DNA of 64,000 nt from Brasenia schreberi (Eukaryota; Streptophyta; Magnoliopsida; Nymphaeales; Cabombaceae): positions 5,543,501 to 5,607,500 of the forward strand of contig JAYKKT010000036.1 of NCBI GenBank assembly GCA_036023115.1. The letters run 5' to 3'. Below are positions 49,091-63,603 of the stretch, one piece after another (position 1 is the stretch's first letter; each line of letters begins with the position of its first letter). A program made the position numbers and the translations under genes. The notes under the pieces are model-generated. The model saw nothing but the letters and a program-made list of their open reading frames with translations. It ran no database searches and was not told the origin of the DNA.

Positions 49091-49096
49091 CAAGTC

Positions 49097-49267
49097 AGTG
49101 GTGGATCAAGAATTTTATGCTGGGCGGAGAACTGCATGTTCGACCATTTAGGGAGGGTGAACTATGAATAATAGCCATGGATTCAGTCATACCCTGTAAC
49201 TTTTTCACTGGCCTTTGAATTTTAGGTGGAGCAATCACCCCACCTCTCCTCAACGTAGATTTGCAGT
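49097..49267. mobile_element. MITE of the AGTGGCGGATC family
   Basis: Left AGTGGTGGATCAAGAATTTT; right complement TTACTGCAAATCTACGTTGA. Internal AGGTGGAGCAATCACCCCACC matches the relatives at 26209 and 17068. Confidence 0.55.
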
Positions 49268-49479
49268 AAGCCGCCTACTCGAAAAAACCTTTGAAGTTGA
49301 AGGTCAAGGTATACAAGTGTTATCACAAAAAGTGATGACACAATTTAGACAGTACCTGGAAAACTTATTGAAATGCAATATAATGTAAGGCGTGATAGAG
49401 AACTCTAACTCTCATTTTTAAAGAAGACGATGAATAAAGCTTCAGGTGACAGAAATGAGTTCCTCACTTTTACGCTATG

Positions 49480-49640
49480 AACCGAACTATATTAGGATCC
49501 AACTAGACCCGGAACGAGTGACATCATAACCAAAACCAGGGACCAGCCGGTTCAGTTCCCGATCCACCTCTTATAAAATCGAAACCAAAACCCAATAAAA
49601 ACCAACAGTTTCAAATTGCCACTTTTTATATTTTATATTT
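49480..49640. repeat. Degenerate AACCGG cluster
   Basis: accgaac, cccgg, ccggttcagttcccg and similar motifs as in the 19-21 kb region. Confidence 0.4.
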
Positions 49641-49647
49641 TTTATAA

Positions 49648-50055
49648 CAAAAACAACTAAGCCTTTTTCTTATACTAGATGGGTTTACTACATGGTTTCT
49701 TTGTTTTGTAAAGTTTGATCATATACCATGATAACATTTCTTATGCTAAATCATTTCCTATTATTTTCTTTCAACACTTTCATAGTCTGACTCTCTTTTT
49801 AACATTTTCACATCCTATTTTCTCGTATATTCTTATTAAGGTTCTTTTAGTTGTCTTTCTACGTGTACAAACCATTTAAAAAAAATCTTATTTTATTATT
49901 TCATTTTGTTTTTAATAACCTTATTACATATATGATTTTTCCTTATGTAACACTCATTCACCTTAACATCTTCATTTATGTTACAAACATGTTTTGTGCA
50001 TGTTGATAATTAACTCTCATACTCATAACCACTAATCAGAACCGGATATGTCTAA
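49648..50055 (-). mobile_element. RTE-type LINE 3' fragment
   Basis: Starts ACAACTAAGCCTTTTTCTTA and TACTAGATGGG on the plus strand, followed by decayed blocks ending near ATGTTGATAATTAACTCTCA, the same order as 60073-60425. Confidence 0.7.
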
Positions 50056-50199
50056 AGAGTTTTGTGTTCATCTGAAATATTCTTGTCCGAAAGGGGCTAA
50101 AATATATTGAGTCTTATCGTGTTCAAACTTTACGTGTCGTGTCACATGCTTCCACTTACATGTTCTCGAATGGCTTTCTTGCGTGTCTCTGCGATAGCT

Positions 50200-50466
50200 A
50201 ATGTCCGGAGATCTTTCTTTCCTTCTTTTTTTTAATAATGGCATCTCCCGCTTGCAGCCCGTCTGGCCTATGACACCTCGTGGACTGTCTGGTGCACGTA
50301 CGCCGTTGATCTTCCCCCTCCTCCTCCTTGATATCTCCTCCGAGATATCGATCTCTGCAAATTTTGTCGGGATCGTCGTCGTGATCATTGTCTTCCTGAT
50401 TGTGTTCCCATCTGATCTCAGACCTAGATTCTCTCTTTCTCTCTTTACCCTCGCGATCGGTCGAGG
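50200..50466 (+). promoter_or_regulatory. Putative 5' UTR and proximal promoter of the VAMP gene
   Basis: GC-richer than the surroundings, with CT-rich runs (CTCTCTTTCTCTCTTTACCC) just before the ATG, typical of plant 5' UTRs. The long minus-strand frame across it (50068-50628) is treated as a shadow. Confidence 0.4.
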
Positions 50467-53635
<3,169 letters not shown>

Positions 53636-53639
53636 AAGG

Positions 53640-55360
53640 AGTTCATTGTCATCAATCTTACCGATAAATGGGTACGCATTTTATGACACTTGATTGTGAC
53701 AGCACTTCAGCTTTTTGTAGGTTGCTCTCTGTGAAAGAAACACATGAAAAGTACGGCTAGAAAACGATATTGATGGCTTCAATGCGAAAATTGTGTGCAT
53801 TTCCAGTGACGAAGACTCAAAATTTTGCATGTTTGGCTGCTTCATGTAAATGTCTCGTTCTTTTTTGTATATTGAGTGGGTTAGAACAGGCTTTCTCTTC
53901 CTCCCCCTGAATTGATTATTTTTGCAGATCTTCCATAAAATGGCAATTTAGTCTGTCTCGGTGATTCATTTGGTTCGTGTGAGTATCAAATCTTGACCTT
54001 TAACCAAGCATGGTGCCATTTGATTTGAATTCCAGTTCTGTAGTCCTAGGCCTCATAATCGAACACCCCATAGGGTGCCATTTGCATGGTGGAACCAGTA
54101 CTTTGGGTGCTACTTCCATGATCGACGCAAATGAACTTAAAAGTACCAAGTGGAGAAAGGAGTTGCACCCTCTTTTTTCTGGGTGCCATTTTACCTCTAA
54201 GGTCAGTTGGGAACTAGATGGTATAATTCCCACTTGCAATGTAAACATAAAACTCCTTGCGCCATGGAACTTTGTTTCCACGGTGCATCTTTCTAGTCCT
54301 AAGGGCTAAGAGTTTCATGAGTTCCACGATACAAATTCTGCATTTAACCTTGCTCTTTAACTTTTTGGTTCAAAACTCACGGAAACAGATAGAGGTAATC
54401 AATTTAATCATACTATTGATGCATCAAACACTGTGATTACGACCGAAGTCCTTGTATTGTATACTGGCTGTACATTCATACAAAAGAATTACACCTGAGG
54501 GAATTGAACCTTCAACTTCTAGGTATGTTAACCCCTTAAGATTCCATGATGTAAATCTGAGAACCGTGGCCCTCGCCAGAGTCTATGCTGGTGGTAGGTT
54601 CATTAAGGCGAATAGCACGTGCGGTTTCAACCTCAATGCCGCTCAAGAGATTCTGCTATTTTGATGCTCGATACATGAATAACAGAAAAGGTACCTCGTC
54701 GCACAAGGCCATGTTTGTGTGAAAACAACAAAATGAGAACATATTCTATTTCTTAAAAACTTTACGTGAACGCGAAGATGGATTTTGTGGGCTGCATTCA
54801 TGCCGGGTTAGAAATTGCCAGCAATACGCAGTTGTGCTCGTGTCATGTCAAGAGCATGTTTCAAGAAAACTCAACGCGAACTACGGTCTTTTGTGTCACT
54901 TTAGATGACATGAACAGGACAACCCCAACACGAAGTTAGTTCTTTCACTTTAGGTGGATGATATGGATTTTTCATGTTGTGTTCGTGTCAAGATTGTCTT
55001 GCAAGAAATTGTCACCCCTGTTCATCTCCAGTAAAAATAATCATCAAATGGAGATGATTGTGGGAATATATGCATTGCCAGCTATATACTTCATGAAAGC
55101 TGAGAAATCTGCATTTAGTTCATTTTTGCACAAAACCCAAGTGCTTCAAAATGGAAAGGACGCGACGGCCATCAAATGCACGCACACACCCATTGAGGAG
55201 GGGGCCAATTTATCAGATAATAGCAATTCACCCTGCCAGAGAGTGATAAAATTTCACATGGAGACTCGGTCTTCTCGGGGCTCCCAAGGTGGCATAGACC
55301 CAGCAGGACACAGGCCATCTAGGGGGTTTGTGCCCCCATCAATTAAAAGGGAAGTCTGCA
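53640..55360. other. 3' flank of the VAMP gene and gene-free spacer
   Basis: The VAMP 3' UTR must lie at the left. At 54000-54310 both strands have frames of 93-99 aa with the unit GGGTGCCATTT present twice, but no domain. Near 54495-54530 GGGAATTGAACCTTCAACTTC looks like a minus-strand box B of a decayed SINE. Other sequence is unrecognised. Confidence 0.35.
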
Positions 55361-55493
55361 TCCATGGGGTTAGCCCAACGGCAGGGCGCTCTGGCACTGT
55401 TAGTGCTGGTGGGAATTCGACTCCAAGGGAGTGCATGGTGTGTGTGTGTGTGTGTGTTAGGCTTCGACTTCCTCTTGTAACCAAAAAAAAGAA
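55361..55493 (+). mobile_element. tRNA-derived SINE copy
   Basis: Box-A-like TTAGCCCAACGGCAGGGCG, box-B-like GGAATTCGACTCC, then a GT tract, the body end TAGGCTTCGACTTCCTC and an A-rich tail. It lies in the longer frame 54958-55524, which is not a supported gene. Confidence 0.65.
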
Positions 55494-55901
55494 GGGAAGT
55501 CTGCACACATTCACTCATTTTTAATCCGTCACCAAGTGCATGAAGCCCAAGAGACATTCAACTAAGAGACAAATCTAAGTATTGAACCAACTGATTCAAA
55601 TCTAATCGACATTCAAGAAATGGAACATAATGAAACAATAGGCTGCTTCATTTGCAGAGCAGTAACATGGAATTATACAAGCCAGGGGAACCACCGTTTT
55701 ATTTTTTCAAAACTCGACAATATCTCAAGATATGTACAACCATGGGGCAAGAAAGGCAAATCCGCAGCACCCGAATAGAGGTCCACCATCTCACATTCAT
55801 TCCCATCCCTCAAAAATTATATGCATTCAACAAGTTAACTTATCCGTGTGCTGGAAGTGGAGATTGCTTAATTTACGACAGCAGTGTGGAGAAATTAAAA
55901 T

Positions 55902-56964
55902 TTATCCTTTCAGAATCCATCCTTTTTCAGCAAGAGCTTCACGGACCCGCCTTGCGGCTTCTGCTGTGTCATTAAGGGGAGGGTAACTCCAGCTATCTGA
56001 TATCTGCAGCATCCAATAACTACAGAAAATGATCGGGATTGTGAACTTGATTATTGGCAAGAATTGATGGTGTTTAATTAGCTCCCGAATTCAGTGTTCA
56101 GAACTGTCCAAGGACAGCTTGGTCAAAATGAGAAATTTCATTCTCAGAAAAGTTTACATTTTGCAAGAGGATTGAAATGGGATGTTTTGATTATTAGAAC
56201 TTGAGAGATGACTGAAACAATGGAGCCCACTGTCTCTTGAAAAACATTGCAGTGATAAAGCGGGAAATTACTTACATCCTCGTTACCGGTGAATGGTCGA
56301 ACCACACCCCGACCCTTGAGGGTTTTGTGGAAGGCAGAGAACTTCCATTTACATCTTTCAGCCCCAATTACATAAACAGGCTTTCTGCAGACATGGGACA
56401 AAAAGGAGAGCAAAGCCTCTTAGAAGTTCTCCATAAATAGCACCAAAAAAAAACTGAAGTACACCAGAACAATTTCTTTTGAAGCCAATGGTTCAGAAAA
56501 CGTACCCAGTGCTACAGGCCTCACTCAACATAGCAACAGAATCTGCAGTAATCACAAAAGCATCGGCCCAGGCTAGATGTCCCATGTGAGGTTTCGAACC
56601 TAAATTTGATATAAAAGACTATCAACCGAACGATCTTCCATGATCACAAGAATCACTTAAACATTTCTTGATTTTAAATAAGCATCACCTTCACCATCCC
56701 ATATGTATGCCTTCGGATGATCACCAAATGCCTTCAGAATTATATCACACACCTGTTGGTATTAATCAAGAATCAGAGGCTGTGCATTTGGTGTGTAGAT
56801 AAGAGACAGATATCAGGATACAAGGACAAGAATAACCCAAAACAAGAGAAGTGAGCATCACCTTCTGAGGAGTCCTCCTCGAGAAGGAAATTCTCAGGCT
56901 TCCACATGTAGCCAGCACCTTATGCAGTGAACCAGCTAACTGGTTGGCAAGGTCTGCACCATAT
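55902..56964 (-). CDS. ELM1: ELM1-like (mitochondrial fission factor) 3' exons, 5' part not found
   Basis: Minus-strand exons 56862-56964, 56689-56752, 56506-56599, 56276-56384 and 55902-56003, all GT-AG with matching phases, give about 157 C-terminal residues: YGADLANQLAGSLHKVLATC, SLRISFSRRTPQ, HPKAYIWDGEG, KPHMGHLAWADAFVITADS, EACSTGKPVYVIGAERCKW, RGVVRPFTGNED, SWSYPPLNDTAEAARRVREA and a stop after GWILKG. This is the plant ELM1 (DUF1022) family, which in Arabidopsis brings the dynamin DRP3A to mitochondria. The family is about 400 aa, so more than half is missing. I found no further exons up to 64000. Either a very long intron leads out of the window or this is a 5'-truncated duplicate; the exons kept are free of stops. 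Confidence 0.88.
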
Positions 56965-58010
56965 CTGCAATTCCCTACATTTGGAAGTTTCAGTTCTTAG
57001 TTGTAAAGTTCCATAAAGGAGTACAGTGTCAACAGTTCATTAAAGCAAGATAGCAACATAAGCACTTTAATATCATTAATTTATACAACATTCCATTGAT
57101 GCTGAAAAATGACCTTAAATTCCTAGATTCCAGTTCTTAAGCTAAGTTTCATTTTGAGAAACGAGCAAAGTACTAAATCTGCACTATAGGATGTGAATGC
57201 TATGGCACTAGCAACCATCAAAACTGCGAGTGCCTTTTTTGTGTAGCCTATGCATAACAACCCAACACTTGCCAAATCTAAGCCACCATATGAGTTGTTC
57301 TCTTACTGCTACTCAAGGAGTGCAGTCACAATAACATGACCAGAGCGGGAAAGGTCGCAAAGCAATGTTGAATGATGGAAACCTAGGGTTCATGGTACCC
57401 ACCTAACAGCACCACCGTTGTCCATCATCGCCTTTGCTCACCACTTTCATCTACCGATAGCCAGTTTGGTTTTCTTAGAGTAAACCATTACTCTAAGAAT
57501 TGGAAAAATCGAAGAGTCATCTACAGGAGAAAAATCTGAAATAAGACTACAATCAACTATAAAAGGAAGTAGTTACTTATCTTGAGAAATTTATGTGGAG
57601 GGCATCGTCAATCATGCTACATCAACATGTTGATTTCTTTTGTTCTTTATTTTTTTCTTAGCTAGTCCTTAGTTAGTTCATTTCTTAGTCAATAAAATTT
57701 TCCTTTCATTCTTTTGTAAGTATGGTTTTTTTAGGTTTATTTACATAATCAATTCAAGACTATCATATTATCAAAATTTTACATTAAGTTACGAAATTCA
57801 ACAAAAAAACTATTTTTAAGTGGGCTTTCCTGATTCTTGGACATGTGGAAAGCTTATCTTGTTTGCTTTCCAATCGATAAAGAAATAATTGAATCTAAGT
57901 TTGGGTGGCACAGATACTAAAAAACAATTTGATCATGTAAGAGGTATTCAAGATCTCAATCGACCAAATACTCTTCTCGAAAAAAATTGACTCATTCGAT
58001 TAGTTTCAGA
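56965..58010. other. Upstream of the ELM1-like exons, nothing recognised
   Basis: No upstream ELM1 exon found in any minus-strand frame. Mixed AT-rich sequence. Confidence 0.35.
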
Positions 58011-58013
58011 ATC

Positions 58014-58300
58014 AATTGATTTTTTATGTTTTGAAAATGTTCCCATGTCCTCTTTTCGAGAAATCAAGAATCACATGTAGGGTTGTTCGAATAAGAAAGA
58101 TTGAACAAGCATATCTTATAAGGAGGCATTCAACCGGGCTATGAACTAAATTGATTTTTTATGCTTTAAAAATGTTCCCATGTCCTCTTTCCGAGAAATC
58201 AAGAATTGCAAGAATCATTGTTCATATAAGGAAGTCATAGCTATAACAGACATACCTTATGAGAAGGCCTTCAACCAAGCTATGGACTAGATCACGATAA
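58014..58300. repeat. Imperfect tandem duplication of about 135 bp
   Basis: ATTGATTTTTTATG(T/C)TTT and AAATGTTCCCATGTCCTCTT then CGAGAAATCAAGAAT occur at about 58016 and 58150, each followed by related ATACCTTATGAGAAGGC / ATATCTTATAAGGAGGC text. Confidence 0.8.
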
Positions 58301-58306
58301 AGCCTA

Positions 58307-58648
58307 AAAAAAAGACAAAAGTTTAATTATTAGACTTGGTCAGTTTTTAGTCTATTAGATAGCCTTGTATGTTTATTTTTTAACGTATCAAGAATCACAC
58401 GAATTAGAATTGTATTGAGAGAGATATGACCAAAATACAACAACCCTATTAAGTTATTCAATTTCAACCCAATTTCTAAAAAAAAGACAAGTTTAATTAT
58501 TAGACTTGGTCAGTTTTTAGTCTATTAGATAGCCTTGTATGTTTATTTTTTAACGTATCAAGAATCACACGAATTAGAATTGTATTGAGGGAGATATGAC
58601 CAAAATACAACAACCCTATTAAGTTATTCAATTTCAACCCAATTTCTA
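58307..58648. repeat. Near-perfect tandem duplication, period 170 bp
   Basis: Two copies head to tail (about 58307-58477 and 58477-58648) that differ at one base (GAGAGAGAT versus GAGGGAGAT) and a short indel after GACAA. Landmarks GTTTAATTAT at 58321 and 58491 and TAACGTATCA at 58381 and 58551 fix the 170-bp period. Confidence 0.95.
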
Positions 58649-58649
58649 T

Positions 58650-60070
58650 CTTGAGGTGACTTGAACTCATGATTTCCCAAGGTTTTGATCTGAAGTAGAT
58701 TCCGGGTAAAGACCTAAACTGGCTTGATCCTCTTAAGTGCAGGGGTTAGTGTCGTCTGGCATACACTGCACCCAACCCACTTTCAACAACAATATCTCTA
58801 TGCCATTGTGAGGTATTTCATTTTGTCACCCAAGAGTGAGGCTCCCCTATTATTTGTGTTTTTACATCACCCCATGCAAAACCAACCTCCGAAGAAACCT
58901 CACCCAAGGAACATGGAGACATTAGGGACCATGTGGTTTTTTTTTTAGAAAAGAGAGGGTCGATGATGAGAGAATTATAATTTCTATTTTGGATATGAAT
59001 TATCCGATCAAGGAGATAGGCGGTTCAAACGGTCATGAAAAGTCTAGCATAAATGCGAGTCTAGCATCTCTCTCTATATATTATCCCAATACTGCCCTTG
59101 AACCTGATCGGGTCGGATTGGGGTTGCACGGACCATTCAATATTCCCATCCCTACCAACTAGTTCCCAATGTCTATAATGTGTTCATGAATTTTTTAACA
59201 TGCATCTACGTATAGAGGTTTTGCCCAACGGTGTTTTCCTTTAAAGAAAGTTGTAATAATAGTTGTCCCACGGGATAGCAAAAAGTACTTTATGTGACCC
59301 TCCAACCACCGTGAACTTGACGGTTGTATATGTGGGCCTCTTGTAAGATCTCTTGGTACCTCTCGTTAGAAGTTTTGGGGCTTCTTCTTGGAGACAACCC
59401 TTTTTGCTTGTAACAATGTAAAGTTACCCCAACCAAGTTGTAGCGTGTAAGAGAACACACAACTCTCATAATAAGTGATCATTTGCACTGTCTTTGCCCC
59501 TTTGTGAACTCAAAAGAAGTCTTGCGAACTTAACGTTCTTGCTTTCGCGCTGCGCACGAACTTGAGTGAAGGCTGGCTTAACTGGTTTCAGTTAAGCGTT
59601 CGTCACGTGCCAAACCCTTTGACTGTGACATCAAATAAAAATCCATATAGCTTACCCAATTTAGTACGAGAGAAGACTTAGTTTTGTTTGGGTTTGGCTC
59701 ATTTTATCGAAAGCCTACAATACTTACCCCCAAAAAGTACCAACACAGATTTCAATTTATGACCAAGTAATACAAGGGTGGGGGTGTCGGATTGGGGTGT
59801 TGGGGTTAGTTAACTTAGTCATGTGAAACCACAAATGCTTAGCAAAAGACACTTGATTAGCACATCTTTTCCCACAATCATCAATGGCATGTATTATCGG
59901 TAGAATCATGATTTGAATCAAATGATTTTTCAAAGAGATTCAAAGAATTGAATCATGATCCAATTCAAAGTTTAAAGGAACTTTAACAATTAAAATATGA
60001 GTTAAAACAACTCAAACTTGGCAGATTCAAACATGAAATTGTCCGACCTCGAGACCCCTTAAATCAACTG
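58650..60070. other. Stretch without a supported gene
   Basis: The 74-aa frame at 58724-58948 has no domain. No known repeat recognised. Confidence 0.35.
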
Positions 60071-60072
60071 AC

Positions 60073-60425
60073 ATTACAACAACAACTAAGCCTTTTCCCA
60101 TACTAGATGGGGTTGACTACATGAATTCTTTGTTTGCATAGAGTTTGATCATAAATCATAATAATAGTTAACTCGAAATAAGTTAGATTATTCTTTATTA
60201 TTTTTCATACGTTATTACTGTAGCTTTCTTTAGTCCTTTTTCTACATGTTCAAACCATCTTAAATAATTTTTTATTATTTTATCATTTATTGTTGTCACT
60301 CTCAATTTGTTTCTAATAATCTTAGAGTCTTTCTTTGTATAATTACTTGTTCATCTTAATATCTTAAACATCTTTTGTATATGTTGATAATTAATTGCCC
60401 AACACTCGTAACCAACTAAGAAAAA
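60073..60425 (-). mobile_element. RTE-type LINE 3' fragment
   Basis: Plus-strand text ACAACAACAACTAAGCCTTT and TCCCATACTAGATGGGGTTG, then ATGAATTCTTTGTTTGCATA, is the complement of the RTE 3' end. Decayed blocks run to TTGCCCAACACTCGTAACC. Confidence 0.8.
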
Positions 60426-60429
60426 CAAT

Positions 60430-61330
60430 TGGCTAGATTTGAATCGGTTGATTCAGGCCGTTCTGTCGATCCCCCTCTTGACTCCTCCTACAAAGCGTCT
60501 CGCATCCACCACAGCTGCGAGCCCCCGATTCTCCACGGAGCTGGTCTCCCGTGCTTGACCGAACCGGATGGACCTTCACCATGCTTCATCTTTCAATATG
60601 TGGTTGTGCCTAGAAAGTCAATTTGATATATTTAGATCCCCTGGAGTCCCCAAGAACAATTCCAAAATTTCAATGACTACAGTCTTTGATGAATGTGGCC
60701 TTAAAATAGAGTATAAAGTTTATGCTGAAAGATAAAAAACAAAAGAGTTGTTGATTTAATATTGGAATGTTAGGTCAAGTGCCAAGCTAAGGGTTAGGGC
60801 AAAAGGAGTTCTTGTAAACTTCTCCACCTTTGTAAGATGGCCAGATCAATAGTGGGGTATGGGTTGAGCCTTCACCAAAACTGGGTCCAACTATCAGGTG
60901 CTGGTGTCAAACTCTGGATCTGGTTTGGATCTGATCCGACATGAGGTCGAGCCAGAAGATAGGATTATAGCAAATAAAACTTTAACTAAACTTTTGAAAA
61001 ATTTCATCCTTTTATGGAAATTATATGATGGAAATTGAAGTTCTAACAAGCAACCTTGTGTTTAGCTGGTTTAATTTGGTTTGTTTTCGGTTGGTTCTCA
61101 GCTACGAACAAGCAAGCTAATGAGCTGAACAAGCACACCATTTTAAGTTGGAAAATGGGCAAGGAACCAGCCTTGCTCAGTTGATCTGGTTCGTTTACCA
61201 CCCCAACTGTTCCTAATGGAATGTAGATATAATCAAAACAATTCTGTATGAGCATAACAGTTAACTAATTAGTTTCGCGAATTCATCCAACTCTTGATTA
61301 GGAAAATAATATTAATGTGGCTATAGCAGT
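60430..61330. other. Stretch without a supported gene
   Basis: A 65-aa frame at 60429-60626 lies in a short GC-richer patch (about 60460-60590), but I recognise no domain or splice signals. The rest is unremarkable. Confidence 0.3.
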
Positions 61331-61454
61331 CAGGTCCGGCCGTGGTGAAGCTTGCTTTTGTGTGTGCGTGTGCATGTGGGTGTATCCATGCGTGTGGGTG
61401 TGGGTGTATGTTGTGTGTGTCTCTATAAGCTTTTCTTGCTTTTCAAACACACAC

Positions 61455-61530
61455 ATGTACTCACTAGGAGTCAAACTCCCCACCAGCAGCGACCGCACAA
61501 GAGCACCCTGCCATTGAGCCAACACTCTCT
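61455..61530 (-). mobile_element. tRNA-derived SINE copy
   Basis: On the minus strand a box-A-like TTGGCTCAATGGCAGGGTG is followed by a box-B-like GGAGTTTGACTCC, then a GT-rich stretch; same family as 55361-55493. Confidence 0.6.
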
Positions 61531-61594
61531 GTGCACCTTTCTTGTTTTCAATAATACAATTTTTCTTTGCTACAGTAGGAGGGTAAAGCCAGGT

Positions 61595-61665
61595 ATGCAC
61601 GCCCCAGGAGTCGAACTTGCTCCCCATAGCAACCCGAGTTGAGAGCCATGACAGGTACGTTTTAA
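61595..61665 (-). mobile_element. SINE copy, second in tandem orientation
   Basis: Minus-strand CAAGTTCGACTCCTGGGGCG resembles box B of the neighbouring SINE; the head is less clear. Confidence 0.4.
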
Positions 61666-61798
61666 CGCGCTTGGTGCTAATAACACCCTTTTTGTTACCA
61701 GCAATGGTGGTTCTGCATTTATTCTTTTGTTTTTTCCCCTGATTTATATTGACCACATAATTCTTCCTAGTCCGCTATTTGACTTTGTTTACATCATA

Positions 61799-61799
61799 T

Positions 61800-61855
<56 letters not shown>
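61799..61855. repeat. (TA)n(GT)n microsatellite
   Basis: About 25 bp TA followed by about 32 bp GT. Confidence 0.95.
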
Positions 61856-61856
<1 letters not shown>

Positions 61857-62045
61857 TACAACCCACCTCTAACATTCTAATATGTCCACAAACTCACTGC
61901 TTAATGGTGGCATGACCATAATTTTAAAAAAAACAAAGATATAATGTTATTGTACTCATGCTCTCAAAAAATAATAGTCGGACACGAGTAAACAATGATA
62001 GGCATAATTCAATCTCTCTTTCTATTTATATATAAGTTTTTACAA

Positions 62046-62118
62046 GGGGATGTAGCTCAAACGGTAGAGCGCTCGCTTTGCATGCGAGAGGCACGGGGTT
62101 CGATACCAGGGATCCCGG
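62046..62118 (+). tRNA. tRNA-Ala(TGC)-like gene, probably degraded
   Basis: The 5' half is canonical: GGGGATGTAGCTCAAACGGT, an intact D arm, and an anticodon stem CTCGC/GCGAG around TTTGCAT (anticodon TGC, Ala). The 3' half is worn: T stem CGGGG faces CCAGG (two mismatches) around TTCGATA, and the acceptor strand GATCCCG leaves two of seven pairs unmatched. No T run follows closely. It is most likely a tRNA pseudogene. Confidence 0.6.
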
Positions 62119-63546
62119 ATAGATCAGCCTCAAGGGAGCCTCTTCTCAAACTAAATGGTATGTCTTTGATGTGGTGCATTCTTCAAGCAAATTGATCTCC
62201 TTTTGACTAATGCAGAGTGCCACATCTATCAGCTATTAATGGATCAGTAGTGAGTGCTTTCATCAATAGCCACAGCCATCAATCGAAAGCTAAAACTCTA
62301 TTCAATGTTGTGGATACAACAAACCCAATATGTCAAAGCTCTCTCTTCGATGCGGTACGTCTCGTTGGGACAAATCTCAGAGACCTCTCACAACTGGTGA
62401 CATGCACTTGACCGATCCTCCAAGGGAATTTCTTGGTGATAATCTTCAAATGTTCGGTTTTTGCACCAAGAATTTTAATTGTACAAGTAAATATAGGGCT
62501 GGTAATTGATCCCAAAAAAATTGTGGTTCAGCTTGATTTGACTCGTGATGAGTTCTTTGTTGTACGTCTGTAATCTTGAATTAGAATGGATACAAGTTGG
62601 CTATCTGAGCAACATAAGAGAACATGAACAACGGACATGCAGCTCGACTTGGCTCATCTTAGCTTGTTTAGTTGAGTATGAATCCAATAAATTTTAGAAA
62701 GTTATGATGTAAAAAATAATTGATCAGATATTTTGTTTTTACAACTAAATTTTGACATATTTTATACTGAAAGGTATACGTGTAAGCATGTGTGATTTTG
62801 ACTTCAGCACGCAGCTAGTGTTTCGCTCATTAACTCGGCCCGTGTTCATGACATGTTCAGCCCTGCTCAAAACAGCTTACATACCAAACATGAATATGGT
62901 ATTGAATTAATAAATAAGCCAAGAACAAGGTTCTTCTGGCTCGCTTACCAGCCTAGGTACATTAATTCATGATTTTAGGAAACCTGAATGCAGCATATAA
63001 CAGTATTCAAATGGTTTATCTTTAATTTTCATTAATATTTCACTAACCTTAGGTCAGGAGTTTGATTCCCACTTTTGACCTCCAACTCCTCCCCACCCTT
63101 ACCCCAAGAGAAAAAGCTCAAAAAGGCTACAATTGTTTGACAACATGGATAAACTAGTGGCAGTTTTCTCTGCCCAAGATCAACTACACTTTCTAAAAGG
63201 CAGTTCTTTTTTTTGCTTTTCCACCATTCCTTTCTATTTTCTATTTGAGTTGCTAGCAGAAACAGGCCGATCACAGCAGATGATATGAGAAAGTAGACAC
63301 GGCAAACAAAGATATTACAACAACCACACACAACTTGCCTAAAATTTGTACATCACTCATATATTCTGGACCACAATTCATACATAAGTTTCTCAAGACT
63401 TTTACACAAAAATTGAGAAGAAAAAGTTGGACAAAGTTGCACTTCCATAAAGAGAACTATACATTTCAAAGTCTTACAGTATCACCAAAGGATAAATCAT
63501 TCCACACTAAAAACAAGCAGAAACAACATCAGAACCAACCCAGCCA
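62119..63546. other. Stretch without a supported gene
   Basis: The frame at 62217-62411 is unsupported. At about 63050-63075 GGTCAGGAGTTTGATTCCC resembles box B of another decayed SINE (plus strand). If the terminal exon at 63547 is real, its 3' UTR lies at the right end. Confidence 0.3.
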
Positions 63547-63603
63547 TCACGAGTAATGCGCGTTCAGCAATTCTCGATAAACAAGGTCGATGAATTGGTT
63601 GTT
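63547..63603 (-). CDS. Possible terminal exon of an unrecognised minus-strand gene
   Basis: A good acceptor (TTCATGTCTGTGTTGCAG) precedes NNQFIDLVYRELLNAHYS and a stop, 57 nt in total. The peptide is protein-like but too short to assign. Another acceptor-like CTTCTGTTGCAG lies at about 63709-63720. The gene would continue beyond the right edge. Confidence 0.35.
   Translation of the reverse strand, partial: NNQFIDLVYRELLNAHYS

Noticed and set aside
54958..55524. 188-aa plus-strand frame
   Set aside because: Its 3' half runs through a SINE, a GT microsatellite and the A-rich tail. No domain.
58014..58648. CRISPR-like array
   Set aside because: Repeats are long, contiguous and without spacers. 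This is a plant genome with tandem duplications.
61298..61756. 152-aa minus-strand frame
   Set aside because: It crosses two SINE copies and a GT/CA repeat, which explain its HTHTHT composition.
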